Below are positions 12,474 to 25,013 of a DNA stretch of 64,000 nt, piece after piece. A program made the translations under genes and the position numbers. The stretch comes from Topomyia yanbarensis. Lineage: Eukaryota > Arthropoda > Insecta > Diptera > Culicidae. The notes beneath the pieces were generated by a model that saw only the letters and a program-made list of their open reading frames with translations, ran no database searches and was not told the origin of the DNA. The stretch spans positions 191,671,810-191,735,809 of the forward strand of contig NC_080672.1 in NCBI RefSeq assembly GCF_030247195.1, written 5' to 3'. How positions within the stretch are numbered: the first letter of the stretch is position 1; each line of letters begins with the position of its first letter.

Positions 12474-14497
12474 TTTTGCCTTTCTCATTTAAAGAAAGAC
12501 TATGCAATCACTGTAAAAATCGACTTTTTAACCGAGGCCCGGAGGGCCGAGTGTCATACACCATTCGATTCAGTTCGTCGAAATCGGCAAATGTCTGTGT
12601 GTGTGTGTGTATGTGTGTGTATGTGTGTGTCATTTAAACTCACACAATTTTCTCAGAGATGGCTAAACCGATTTTCGCAAAAATAGTTTCATCTGAAAGG
12701 TATAACGCTCCCATAAGCTGCTATTGAATTTTTAGTTGATTCGACTACCGGTTCCGGAGTTACGGGTTGAAGAGTGCGGTCACACAGCAAATTCCCATAT
12801 AAACTGGTACCACCATGATATTTAAATGATGTAAAACATTAAAATAGATGTAACATTACTCTAGTTTGCGGGTCTGGATCACTAATGATCAATAAAAGCA
12901 GCTTTGACCATATTGGCCACCTATGACGGTTCATGACACCCCCGGGGAACCCGCCAAGTTTCTAAGCTAATATCATACCAATTCCCCAACGAATTCTCTA
13001 CCGATTTTTACAAACTTGATTTCAAATGAAAGATAAAGTAATACCATTGACTGCTGCTGAATTTCATTCGGTTCTGACTCTTGCTTCCGGAGTTACAGGG
13101 GTGTTAGTAAGGGTACACTTGAATTTCCCATATAAATAGGTACAATCGTAATACCTCAGAGGCTAAAAACTATTGAAATGGTCATCAAATTACTTCTAAT
13201 CGCAGATCTAGATCACTGATTGCCAATCAAACATTCTTTGAATATATTGTCCACTATTGACGATTCCGGAAGTCCGGAATTCCGGGCATATTCCATAATT
13301 AAAGTCACATCGTTTCAACGGTAATGACTGAACCGATTTTCTCAAACCAAGTCTCAAATGGAAGGCAAAATATGCAGTTGAGCATTCCGTCGCCGCCCCC
13401 CCCCCCCGCCTTGCCCTTACACCTCCCTCCTTCATCACTCACCTCCCCTTGGACCACCCTCACGCCCGCATTTCCTTCATCCACCCCGTATACCGAAATA
13501 AGATGAAGGATTTCTGACGCATCCTCCATTCTCACATATATCATTCGACTCAGTTCGCCGAGATCGCAAAATATCTGTGTGTATGTATGTGTGTATGTAT
13601 GTGTGTATGTATGTATGTATGTATGTATATATGTATGTATGTATGCATGTATGTATGTATGTGTGTGTATGTGCGGATTTGTTAACAAAATGTCCACATC
13701 GGTTTCTCGGAGATGGCTGAACCGATTTTTACAAACTAAGATTCAAATGAAAGGTATAATATTCCCATAGGTTGCTATTGAATATCATTTTCAACCGACA
13801 TCTTGTTCCGGATTATGAGTTGAAGAGTATGGTTACAAAACAAAATTTGTTGATTTGTCTACATCGGTTTCTCGGAATTTTCTGAACTGATTTTGACAAA
13901 CTTGATTTTAAATGAAAGGTCCATCAGGTGCTGTTGAATTTTGTGTGGATCCGAGTTCTGGTTCCTGAATTACAGGGTGATTCGTACGATCACACAGCAA
14001 ATCCTGATTCTAACGAATTCTGCGCTGAATGTAAAAAGGTGAAATTTTTTCCAAAATGTAAGCACAACTGTTGAATTTGTAGATCTAGGTCACCAACAGT
14101 CATTCAAAGTCTCTTTGGCCACACTGGCCACCATCGACGGATCCGGAAGCATTCAAATTCAGAATAACGGTTATATTGGTTCCTCGAAAATGGCTAGACC
14201 GATTTGATCAACTTAGTCTCAAATGAAAGGTGTTGCGTCCCCGGAAACTGATATTAAATTCCATCTCCATTCGACTTCCGGCTCCGGAGTTACGGGTTGT
14301 GGAGTGCGATCACAAAGAAAACTCCGATTCAAACCGATACCGCGATGAATGCAAATGCTCTTGTATATACTTACCAAGTGTAATAAGAATGAAAGACATT
14401 TCCATAATGTTATATTGTACGAACCAGCTATTAAATCATAGTTTGGAGAAATGAGAAAGGCACAATTGCACATCTAGGTGGATTAAAACAGGTTTTT
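12474..14497 (-). repeat. Right arm of the inverted repeat (hairpin-family copy)
   Basis: Minus-strand copy of the same family. It begins on the plus strand with TTTTGCCTTTCTCA (the reversed hairpin end) and finishes with AGGTGGATTAAAACAGGTTT (the reversed 5' end). Compared with the left arm it lacks about 200 bp at 13532, where the CATCCTCCATTCTCAC block joins directly to the ATTCGACTCAGTTCG block. Confidence 0.8.
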
Positions 14498-14507
14498 ATG
14501 AAATAAG

Positions 14508-15380
14508 TTGATCGCGAAAAACGACCTCTGCAGTGAATTATCGTCATCTAAAGTCATGTATGCTGACGGTCTGAAAATTTACCGTGTCATAAAAACTATG
14601 GTAGACTGTTGTGCATTGCAAATGGACGTCGATAGGATCATTGACTGGAGCGACAGAAACGGAATGAGTGTGAATATTCAAAAATGCAGTACAATCACTT
14701 TTACACGAGTACATACACCCATTAAGTGCGAATACTCAATGTGTTCTGCTCCCGTAGAACGAGTTGTATTCGTCAAGGACCTTGGTGTCATTCTCGACTG
14801 TAAGCTACGCTTTACAGCACATTACTCTTTCGTTACAGCTAAAGCCTACGCTGTACTTGGACTCATCAAACGCAACACTCGTGATTTCAATGATGTGTAT
14901 TGTCTAAAAACACTATACATTACACTGGTACGCAGTATTCTAGAATATGGCGTTACTATTTGGGCTCCGTATCACACCATACACATTAATCGTATGGAAC
15001 GGGTACAGAAGAACTTTATCAGGTTTGCACTTCGTCGGTTACCCTGACAAAACCGTTTTCAGCTTCCTCCATATGAAGATCGCTGTATCCTTATCAATCT
15101 CCCTGCGCTGCTAAACAGACGGATCTTTCTGCAACGACTTTTCATTTTCGACCTTCTGACGGACAACATAGACTCTCCTGCGATTCCAGCAAAACTCGAC
15201 CTCATCGTTCCGGGAAGATCTTTCCGAAAAATTGATTTTTTCCGACGCTCAACACATCGCACGCAGTACGGCCTGAATAATCCTTTGGATGTTTGCTGTC
15301 AACTCTTCAATAGTGTCTATCATTTGTTTGATTTTAATATTAGTAAAGAATCGTTTAAATTAAAAATAGGATTAAGTTAA
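14508..15380 (+). pseudogene. Non-LTR retrotransposon RT, C-terminal part (Jockey group), one nonsense codon
   Basis: The frame encodes the second half of a non-LTR reverse transcriptase. It has a degraded active-site box (YADG where YADD is expected), then the thumb with NIQKCSTITFTR, VKDLGVILD, LKTLYITLVRSILEYG and VQKNFIRFALRRLP, and ends at TAA 15378-15380. One stop (TGA at 15045) falls where the related element at 32.0 kb has Trp in RRLPW, so a single TGG-to-TGA change explains it. The frame is open on both sides of that stop. The 5' part of the element is missing; the sequence starts about 10 bp after the inverted-repeat arm. No tandem or poly(A) tail is obvious. The codon at 14508 is not a real start. 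Confidence 0.85.
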
Positions 15381-15920
15381 TGTTTAGTCTAAGTCTGTGC
15401 GATGTAACTTTTTTAAATCGAAAACAATACAATACAATTTCAAAACAAAAGAATAGAGCGAATAATCTATGAATTCCTTGTAATTGTTTACGTAAGTTTA
15501 TTAAGAATATGTGAAAGATTTATTACTTTATGAACTATATCATGAACAGTTTCACGAGCTCGACTGGTGAATCGTGTCTAACATATTAGGAATCAACTAT
15601 ATCTTGAAAGTGGAAGTGTTTTTGAATTTATGGACCATTCCACAAATGGTGAATTGAAACTTAAATGCTCGCAATCATACCCAGTTGACGAAGAGAGAAT
15701 GGATCCATGAATTATATTCCGAGTGTCGTGTAATTATTTTCGAGAAAATATCAAGACTTTGTTAATTTTGTGATCTAATTCACAACCACTAATACCAAAT
15801 AAAGATCAATATGTGATAAATCATGAATCAGTTAACGTCGTATATTCGGACCATAGACAATAATAATAGATTTGTGGATAAAATTATGAGTCAATGATTT
15901 TCGAGTTCGCAAATTGTCGG
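15381..15920. other. AT-rich intergenic stretch
   Basis: No open frame of note, no terminal repeats and no RNA gene seen. Confidence 0.5.
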
Positions 15921-15930
15921 CGTGAGAAAA

Positions 15931-15999
15931 AAGCGTCGGCGGCGCGCCGCCGATCTACCTTTCGGCGTCGGCGTTTATTGAAATTTATCGGCGGCGGCG
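15931..15999. other. GC-rich CGNCG-rich palindromic patch
   Basis: In an AT-rich setting this short patch holds GGCGGCGCGCCGCC (a perfect palindrome) and several GGCG/GTCGG repeats. The last five bases (CGGCG) sit directly before a CACAGTG Transib-like end. CGNCG is, from what I know, the kind of 5-bp site Transib elements duplicate. Confidence 0.6.
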
Positions 16000-16500
16000 C
16001 ACAGTGGGACCAATCCAAAAAAGGTGGGACAAAACCTATTTGAGGCCTTAGATGTCATTTTAGAGCCAGCATTTCTTCGTAGGATATGTTCACAATATTA
16101 TTCTGCAACTTTTTAAATAGAATATTTTGTTGTTGGACTAAAGTAGAGTATCCGAGCAAAAAAAATTTTTTCAAAAAATTGTTTTAGAGGGTCGATGTCT
16201 TCGACAAAGTTGTAGAATATTATGTTTTTATAACTTCTTCTAAGATACCACAGACATCAGACCTCAAATTTGAGGTAAAATGGTTGTTTTTTGAAAATAT
16301 TATCAAAAAAATCAGTTTTTCGATATTTCCATGCTAAAAACCTTAATTGATTAACTCAATATGTTCTACAAACTTGCAGGTAGCACTAAAATACAACTTT
16401 TTGTTGAAGGAACTAATAACCTAAAATCAATATTTTGGCTTCTAAAACAATTTTTCATATAAATTTACTCTATTTTCATCAAAGATTTCTGTTTTTAGGT
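16000..16500 (+). mobile_element. Possible Transib-like end and diverged body
   Basis: Starts CACAGTG (16000-16006), then a 22-bp spacer, then ACAAAACCT (16029-16037). These are the same heptamer and nonamer as at the well-defined element 37012-37877. It is preceded by CGGCG. I found no matching right end (CACTGTG preceded by AGGTTTTG) in the next few kilobases, so the element is truncated, decayed or ends in something I failed to see. The right coordinate is arbitrary. Confidence 0.45.
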
Positions 16501-17850
16501 GCACTTTTGTGCAGCTAAACTTTGGCTATTCCGATACTGTATTATTCGTAGAATAAAATTAATACTACATAGAAACAGGATATAGTTGGACGCGTTGTTT
16601 GGGTGACCATTCATGTACGACGGTTTATAACATAAAATGCGTTTATATTACGTATCGATTTTCTTGGCTATTTTCGGCAAATTTAAGGTTAAGAGAAACG
16701 AAAGCAATAAAATTGAAAGATGAGTAGATATTCTATAAATGATGGGGTTCTATACAGGTTCTATGAAAACTTAAATGTGTACCTTTCGATGACTTTGAGA
16801 TCGTTTTCAAGTGCCAGATTTTGCCAGACATTTTTAGTTGAACGGCCAAATTTTCTTTGAAAAATAGTGGCAACCCTGAGCGCAAGTCGCTGAACGGTGA
16901 TTGGTGGCACTGGCGGTCCGAATAGCCCCGCATGCTCATTTCACACAAAAGTGCGTCTTGAAAATATTTCCCCAAATAAAAATCATAATAGGAACCGCAA
17001 GCTTTCCAAACACTTACCTGTTATTTTTCACTTTTTTTGTTACTTTAATCACGATTTTGTCATTATAATTATTTTTGTTTTGAGGATGGTGAAAAAATAA
17101 AACGCGTATTTCTACGGGTAGATCACTTCTGATGTATTTTTAAAAATCAGCGAAATTAAATGCACTTCCTTCCATCAAAATAGAAATTCATCATGTATTT
17201 TGCGTTGCGTGCAGTGTATTTTGCGCTGCGTGTAATACGTTAATACCCTACAAAAATTTTGCCCTCCATTCAACAAAACATCGAACAGTCGATCAGCGTA
17301 GTACTTTGTTAAACAAACTTTTCTGCGAGGGAGTGCAAAGTTGATGCAAAAATGGAAATTAAATGCATTATAATTAATTTGATGCAATTTTGTTATATAT
17401 TCTTAGAGTAATCTGCCCCTAGTTGCATCTCCTTTCTAAAATTCACCTGTCAAAATTAATGTTTTAGAATGGTGAAATCGAGAGGATCTTAATTACCCCC
17501 ACGGTCTTAATAGCCCCGGGTTCCCTTATTTATTTTACAACTGTAATATTATAGTTTCGCAAAAAACCCAACTTTTAATCTCTTAAATATTTTAATGAAA
17601 GTATTACCCAATTATAAAACAAAACGCTATACTGTGGAAGTAATTGTTTTAGTTCCACTTTGTAACTCCTATATAAATATTGTTTCTTGGGCTGCTAGTT
17701 ATAATCGACTAATGCTAAGAGATAATTGATTAATTGAAATAAAAAAGTATAGTGGAGAGCATGGTGTTGTATTAGATTTTAAAATTTGGTTATTGCTAAG
17801 AACCGAATAATAAATTATGTTTTAAAGGCCTCCCTTTTAAAACACAATTT
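16501..17850. other. Gene-poor stretch
   Basis: AT-rich, with two similar phrases GTCCGAATAGCCCC (about 16917) and GTCTTAATAGCCCC (about 17502) in direct orientation. Small open frames on both strands (61-80 codons) show no recognisable family. I call no gene. Confidence 0.4.
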
Positions 17851-17853
17851 GTA

Positions 17854-18104
17854 CAGTCGTGATTCGCTGGTTGGACACTTTTTAACTGGACTGCTTTTTA
17901 GTTGGACCTCGGCTAGTTGGACCATTGTCCAACTAAAAAGCATCTGAACGTCAAAATCTTATGTCAAATTTACTTTGACAATCTATCTAACAATCTTTTA
18001 CACTACTAATGTCTTCTTTGAAGAGTTTTTGACATTTGTCAGTCGGTCCGAATCAAATTCGTTAGTTGGACAGATGTTATGGCCTCACTAGCGAATCACG
18101 ACTG
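17854..18104. mobile_element. 251-bp MITE with TA target duplication
   Basis: Terminal inverted repeats CAGTCGTGATTCGC and GCGAATCACGACTG are flanked on both sides by TA (17852-17853, 18105-18106), as expected of the Tc1/mariner/pogo superfamily. The TTGGAC motif recurs inside (GGTTGGAC, AGTTGGAC, GTTGGACAG). There is no coding capacity. Confidence 0.85.
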
Positions 18105-18109
18105 TAATA

Positions 18110-18346
18110 CCACAGATAACAGACGTTTAGGCTAGAACAAAATTTCTTAAACAAGCTGTGTAAACTTTCAAATTGATAAGCGTTGGGAATCCGTGTTTCA
18201 CAACTGCACTCCAACTGCATTGCGTCGATTACTCCCCCACCTACAAACGTTTGTTAAACGTGTTTCAGAGTCTGATTTATTTGGACTTTCAGTAGTGGGT
18301 ATTTACACACGTTTCGAATCGAGCCTAAACGTCTGTTATCTGTGGG
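18110..18346. mobile_element. ~237-bp MITE, CCACAGATAACAGACG ends
   Basis: Inverted ends CCACAGATAACAGACG with TTTAGGCT and their reverse complement (AGCCTAAA, CGTCTGTTATCTGTGG) are flanked by TA at 18108 and 18347. It lies 3 bp after the previous MITE. Its ends closely resemble those of the 6.4-kb structure at 19871-26249 (CCACAGACAAACAGACG), so the two are probably mobilised by related transposases. Confidence 0.8.
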
Positions 18347-18849
18347 TAACACTTGCATGAAAATATTTATTGCTTCGATAGTGACAAACGTGAATTAAAA
18401 TGCATGGGAAAATATATAAAGTTGAGATTTTGGAGAAACTATAATAATGAAGTTGTAAATAAAATCACATTTGATGCAGAGAAAATATGGGAGTAGTTTG
18501 TAGAAATTTGTTTAGATAGAGTGATGAGCCCATTTGCGCCATGTTTCTATTATCACCCTACCCATTTGAAGCCGTTGGTTAGAGCAGCGTCTGCCATCTT
18601 TGTTCAACGCATTGAGTCAAATGGTAGCGCAACAATAGGGGCACTCGATTCGAGTTTTCGTTGCGCTCAAACAGGAGAATTTCACTGTTTTCAGTGCATT
18701 TATGCTATTATATTGGTTCTTAACAACGAAGCAAAGCTGTTGATGTCAATTTTTACGTATTCAATTGATTGTAGGGCGAGAAATTAACGAATTAGTGAGG
18801 CACCTGACTTAGTATGGTGAAAATAGGCACGTCACCCTACTTATTTTTA

Positions 18850-19868
<1,019 letters not shown>

Positions 19869-21185
19869 TACCACAGACAAACAGACGTAACAGCTCGAAG
19901 AAAATTCTAAAAAAATCATCGCCCACGGTATACTAGCGACATCTGTTGAACACATTGCACAAAATGTGATTCTGGCAACCATGGGACAACATTTTTTTTT
20001 CATTGGAAGTACTGGCAACAATGCCCACACCGCTTGCCAATTACAAGATAGTAGATGAAAGGTAGGAGCATTGTTGCAGTTGGTATATTTGAAGAGCGAA
20101 ATAGAAAAATCGCCTATGTCACGTACTTAAATTTTCCATGGCATAATTGTTACGGGAAATTAAGCAACAACAAAATTGTTTTTCTTTTCGTGTGAAGAAA
20201 ACAATTTTTGTCGTCTGTGCTATCGAGGTCATCATTGGATCAAGATCACGGAGATACAACCCCTAAAATTTCCTTGCCAATATCAGGATCAATTCGCATC
20301 AACGATTTCATTTTTAACGCTTTCTGTAGGTGAAAACTCATTATGTAGGCTATGGAAGAGTTTAATTTTGTTACAACTTGGGGAACGTTCCGGTTGGTAG
20401 AAAGCTCATTCGCTTGAATGTGAATTGTTGGGTCTCCAATAGACCTTTCTCGTCCGACCTAACCCCCTTTTTTCTTATTTTTATTCAAAAGACTACACAT
20501 TTTTAAGAATATTTCCGCTGAAATGAGACTTTTTAGAGCTATCGTGATTTTTTAATGATTTTTTTAAATTTGAAAAATGCAAGAATGTTGAATATTTTTT
20601 TCACCTTTGCAAGAATGGTGGGACTCAAAATATGTGTTTGGGCAGCACTGTTTTGTATATTTTTGCTTGGCTTCCTGGCAACGCGGCAAATGAAGTGGTG
20701 AGTCGCGGTACAAAGTTCACTGGTTATGTAAACAAACTAAAGTGAACCTCTCGGTAGAGAACGTTGCATGGTAATGTTTAACCTCACTTTTTTGACAGTT
20801 CAATAAGATTGTTTACATGATCTTGGAATTTTTGTTGATTCGATCATAGTATGAGAAACTTGGTTTGGTTCGCTGCCAAATGTTAACACTTTCCCAACAA
20901 GGTCGCTCAGCTGTATTTTTTAATTGATGTCGGCATCATACATTGTTCCGTTAAATTTAACATTTTTACTTTTCTTGTACATGATTCATTGAAGAAGCAA
21001 GGAATTTCTAGCCAAACATTTGAAAAAGGCCTACTGCCAAATGCAAACAAATCGAATTTTGATGTTCTCTATTAAAATCCTGGGACAGAACCTGTGGATA
21101 GATGTTTTCTTTTTCTTTTTTCTGTTCATTTTATCTCTTGTCTTGCATAGCCACTCTTTCTTCCTCACATATTTTAAATGGACTG

Positions 21186-21268
21186 GCTACATTTGACAGT
21201 CCCCCCTGACTGCATTTGACGGTTCCGTTTGGCTGCATTTGACAGCTCCCCCTGGCTACAATTGACAT
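21186..21268. repeat. Short imperfect tandem repeat, GGCTGCATTTGACAG type
   Basis: Three to four copies of a ~25-bp phrase, GGCT(A/G)CATTTGAC(A/G)G followed by a C-rich run, in tandem. Confidence 0.65.
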
Positions 21269-21594
21269 TAGGTTTTTTCGTATCCACACGTTCCGTCCCA
21301 GTTAAAAACTATCTATCTGGCCATGTGCATAAACATAACGCAACAATGGATTATGAAGAATTTTGATAATGATTTTATAACAAACTATAAAAGAGCCCGG
21401 TTGATATAAAAGTCCTAACTAGCAATACACTTATTATAAAATGATTATATAAAGGATTATTGTAACTTATTCCAAAAGGATTATACAGGCAGTGAAATAC
21501 GTACTCAATGAACTAAACTTCTTTTGCTTTTTTCTCATTTTCAAATGTTTGAGTAGAATTTAGATTATTTTATCGTTGTTGCGATCAATTTCGT

Positions 21595-21984
21595 TTGGTT
21601 TGGTTAGTCGCAGAGCATTTTGGTGATCTATGGCAATTGATGACCTTTACACCCCATACTAGGTCCGGTCCTGTTGCAGCTGTTTCGCCCTGTCCGGCAC
21701 CAAGTCAACCGATGGTCCAACCTGCGCCGCACTCGTCTGTCGCTATGTCAATGGCAGGGACTTGGATTAAAGGCCAAAATTTCAACTACGGTGGGTGGTG
21801 TTGCTGCAATCGGTTTGCCTTTGGCCACGTTGGACATTCGGCTAACGGGAATATTCAGCGATTCCGATTCGAAGGAAGCAGCGCCAGTAGCAGACTGCTT
21901 CGGTTCAGCAATACGCTCCGGTATCGGACGAAGCTAACACTCCAACAGGACGAAGGTTTCAACGAGGGGCTCAGGCATAAGTAG
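21595..21984 (+). other. GC-rich exon-like segment, unidentified
   Basis: About 390 bp of markedly higher GC than its surroundings. Two overlapping frames are open. One contains a Pro/Ser/Ala-rich run (AAVSPCPAPSQPMVQPAP), the other GGVAAIGLPLATLDIR. This looks like a piece of a host transcript, but I do not recognise the protein, and neither frame has a convincing start. It lies 540 bp upstream of the DnaJ fragment within the same TIR-bounded structure, so both may come from one captured locus. Confidence 0.35.
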
Positions 21985-22521
21985 CAGAGTCCTTGCACTT
22001 CCTGCTTGTCGAGTGAACAATTCCGACGAAACCACTGCCGCTCTCGCCAAGTTTGATCACCGTAATAAGTGCGACGTCAGCGGTATAGTGCCAGGATTAG
22101 TCGAGAACAGTGCCAGGACTGACTTGCCAAGAGCTACAAGATTAAATAGCAATGCGTTTTTAAAGTGACCATAGTATAACGTAGAGGATTTAGCCAGATG
22201 ATTTATTCAGCAGAATAAGATAGCAAAATTACCCAAAACATAAGACCTGGCTGCCAAAGTGAATCCACACACATCGTCACCTACAGAGGCAAGCAATATT
22301 GGAACGCAGCGAAATTCCTCACAATGAATTGATCTCGTTAGGTGAAATTCCAGGAAGTACAATTTTCATAACACAATTTAGTCGACCGAAATTGTAGTCC
22401 TCAGTCGAGAGAGAAACTGATAGAGTAGCAGCAGCTAGGAATTTTCTTTCGAAAGCTAGCAGCGGTTTCGCGTATCCTGCGCTAAGTAGAGAGCGTTAAG
22501 ACAGATCTCGAAACATGTAAA

Positions 22522-22629
22522 GTGCTATCAGATGAGAAAAAACGTCGCATCTATGACCAGTACGACAAGGACGGTCTGCTGACCAACGGTTCCGTCCGAT
22601 ACCACCATAACACACGGCACCGGCGACAC
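22522..22629 (+). pseudogene. DnaJ (J-domain) fragment, DNAJB6/mrj-like
   Basis: The 36-codon frame starting VLSDEKKRRIYDQYDKDGL matches the end of a J-domain (helix III/IV, typically AYEVLSDxxKRxxYDxxG), followed by a short RYHHN...RHRR segment like the linker of insect DNAJB6/mrj-type co-chaperones. The upstream part of the domain, including HPD, is absent: the sequence before GTG is ACATGTAAA. After the last Arg-His the match ends in ATATATATTCAC. This is a gene fragment, perhaps one exon, without splice sites that I trust. It lies inside the 19.9-26.2 kb TIR-bounded unit, suggesting capture of host DNA. Confidence 0.6.
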
Positions 22630-23142
22630 ATATATATTCACAACATAATAATTACTTATCCTTCCGAAAAAGTAAATAAATTGACTATGCAATTTATTAT
22701 TCGCTGCCTAGTTATTTCCTGCCAATTTGAACACGGGAGCAGTTGCAGAAAGCTTTATTGCGGTACAAAAATTATGGCAACTCGGGTTATAATATAAATT
22801 TACATATAATTTCTCCTCCCTGATATTCTTCCAGAATGTATAATGCTCTGCATTCTTAACGACGAAACTTTTGCTGTAATGGAACTTGAACACGAATAAT
22901 AAATAATTGTTCCATTCGAAAGCGATAACCTTGTTGTCCTCATGTTTGCAGCTATCATACGCTGGTAGGCATTCTGACCAATGGAAACGTTTTTCGGTAT
23001 GGGCATTGAACGATCATTTCAACAACTTATCATCGACCGAATTCGTTACCTATAAAGTTCAGGTAAACTTCACCACCTAAAAATGAGTAATAAATCGGAT
23101 CATCTCGTTAGGACTTAACCCACGAGCAAACAAACAAATCGA

Positions 23143-23936
23143 CACAGATCTTTCATTAGGGCCTAAGTCGCAATGTACTCAAATGGAGAAAAGTCAGTTT
23201 CAATATTCGGCGACGCTTTTCTAAATAGTTTTTATTGTAGGTATAAATTACTTTGTGGTCATGTTTTTCCGGAAGCATCTTTGGTTAAACCTTATGACAA
23301 TATAACAAAGAATTTAATTCCTATGTGCTTTTAGTGGGTAGAAACTAAAAAAATGCTTACGCCCAATTTGCATCCCAGTCGTGATTTCGCCCTTCAGCAA
23401 CCACCATTTGCGAAAGGGCTAAACCGTTTACATAATTTTCAGAAGGGCGCGGTAAATGGGCTAAACTGACTCTGTCTTGCTGGGTAGGGCTGGGTAAATG
23501 GGCGAGCTTGACAGTATACTTTTTAATAGGGCTCAGCAAATGGGCGCATAGAAACCCAATGTAAATGAAAGAGCGTGTACATCCTTTCTTCAAATTTCAT
23601 GAAAATATCAAAATATTCGAATGTAGATATTGGTTATCATTTATATAATAGAACCGCCGTTTAAAGAATAATTTTGTGAATAATAACCGTACGCCCGGTT
23701 CTGTCTAAAATGTAAGTTTAGCCTTTATATTCGATATGAGAAGAAGGGTCTAAGTCGAAACCTTGAAGAAAATGCAAGTTTCGCCGTTTTGTTTTCTTTA
23801 ATTATAAATCGAACTAAAAACCATTTTAACTAATTTTCACCTCAATCTTGTAGTATTTTTGTTGCATAATGTCATAATAGCGAAAACGCAGTTTGTTTAC
23901 ATTAGCGATTTAGGCCCTAATGAAAGATCTATGTGG
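23143..23936. mobile_element. ~790-bp MITE with AGATCTTTCATTAGGGCCTA ends
   Basis: AGATCTTTCATTAGGGCCTA with AGTCGC at 23147-23172 is matched in inverted form at 23903-23930 (GCGATT, then TAGGCCCTAATGAAAGATCT). Between them is an imperfect series of AAATGGGC/AGGGC phrases (about 23400-23550). The target duplication was not resolved. Confidence 0.65.
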
Positions 23937-24362
23937 AAATGTGTACAAATCCTTATCCATCATCCAGAAAGCAATCGTTTTATAGCCCAATGCTTGATCT
24001 TACGATTCAACATATGCCACCGAGTTTTGCATCCAGCGCCGATTGGTCAATGTATAAATATAGGGGTGACATTACGCATCTCGAAACGAAAGGTTTATTG
24101 TATTCAAGCTTGTGTGAAAAGGTCGATTCGAATTGGTTGCATAATGTGGCACCAGGTTCCCATTGTTCCAATCCTCATCCCTCTTGAGTTGATAGTCTTT
24201 CAAAGAGCATCGAAAGTATTCAAGTAATGTAAATTTTAAAAGTCCATGTAAACAAGTCTTAGGTAAACAAGCACACTGAACTGTCAGAAAAGTGAGGTTA
24301 TACATTTTCATGCAATGCTCTATGTTTTTGACAGGTATATGAATGAACCATTTCAGCATTAG

Positions 24363-24612
24363 TGATGCCAGGTCTATTTAAACAATAGCCTGCAGTGAAA
24401 ATATAAAAGTCTGCAGATTGCTACAAAAATCTTCAATAAATTTGACATAGAAATGTAGTATGTATATATTTTAAATGATCAAAAATGTTGAAGGCTTGTG
24501 TATAAATTGGCTGGCATAGGCTTTGTTCTGCTAAATATTTGTAAACTGCAAAACATCTGCAGTGAAAATGCAAAATCTGCAGATTTACTAATATATATGC
24601 AGATCTGGCATC
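24363..24612. mobile_element. ~250-bp MITE with GATGCCAG ends
   Basis: GATGCCAGGTCT at the left and AGATCTGGCATC at the right are inverted ends. Two phrases CTGCAGTGAAAAT...TCTGCAGAT lie just inside each end. Flanks CATTAGT and TTTTAGT resemble a diverged 7-8-bp target duplication, which would fit hAT. Confidence 0.6.
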
Positions 24613-24903
24613 CTTTTAGTATTCCCCACAGGAAATTCATCCAAATGGTGTAAAAATACGGGGAAACAAGGCAAGATAGGTATTAAGAATATGGGGTTAA
24701 ATGAGCAGCTTGCACTATTTTTGATTTTTTCAATAGTTAGAGGTACCAAATCATCGCGGCAATCGGCAGTAACGAATTGGGGATAAAAAAGGAAGCATCC
24801 TATCATATAAAATTTTTTGATGAGAAAGGTCTATTGTCCAGTGGGTGCTTCGTCTTGGTTGGTAATGAGCAATCGCCGTAGGAAAATATAATTTAATTCT
24901 TTT

Positions 24904-24919
24904 GGTCCTGAAAATGACC
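24904..24919 (-). other. Degenerate histone-type 3' stem-loop
   Basis: On the minus strand it reads GGTCATTTTCAGGACC. This differs from the animal histone mRNA stem-loop pattern (GGYYCTTTTCAGRGCC) chiefly by A at position five. It is followed by AAAAGAATTAA. No histone coding sequence is recognisable upstream of it on that strand, so it may be chance or a last trace of a histone gene. Confidence 0.3.
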
Positions 24920-25013
24920 CTTTCGGCGATGCTGTTGGGTTCCGACGGATCATTAAATATATCTAGATTAAATAGGGTCTAAGCGTATCTTCAGTTTTCG
25001 TAACTCCTGCACC

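Larger units (their letters stand above)
20766..24317. repeat. Inner inverted repeat pair (arms 20766-20818 and 24245-24317)
   Basis: The left arm holds TGTTTAACCTCACTTTTTTG then ACAGTTCAATAAGATTGTTTAC. The right arm reads as its reverse complement with several changes, and an extra GTTTACCTAAGACTTG duplication. They bracket about 3.4 kb and may be ends of an older nested element. Confidence 0.5.

Noticed and set aside
2341..14497. CRISPR array or bacterial-type repeats
   Set aside because: The repeats are long, degenerate and in both orientations, in a eukaryotic genome; there are no short uniform repeats with unique spacers.
16029..18000. Right end for the CACAGTG element at 16000
   Set aside because: I scanned for CACTGTG preceded by AGGTTTTG and for CGGCG after it and saw none, so I did not assign an end.
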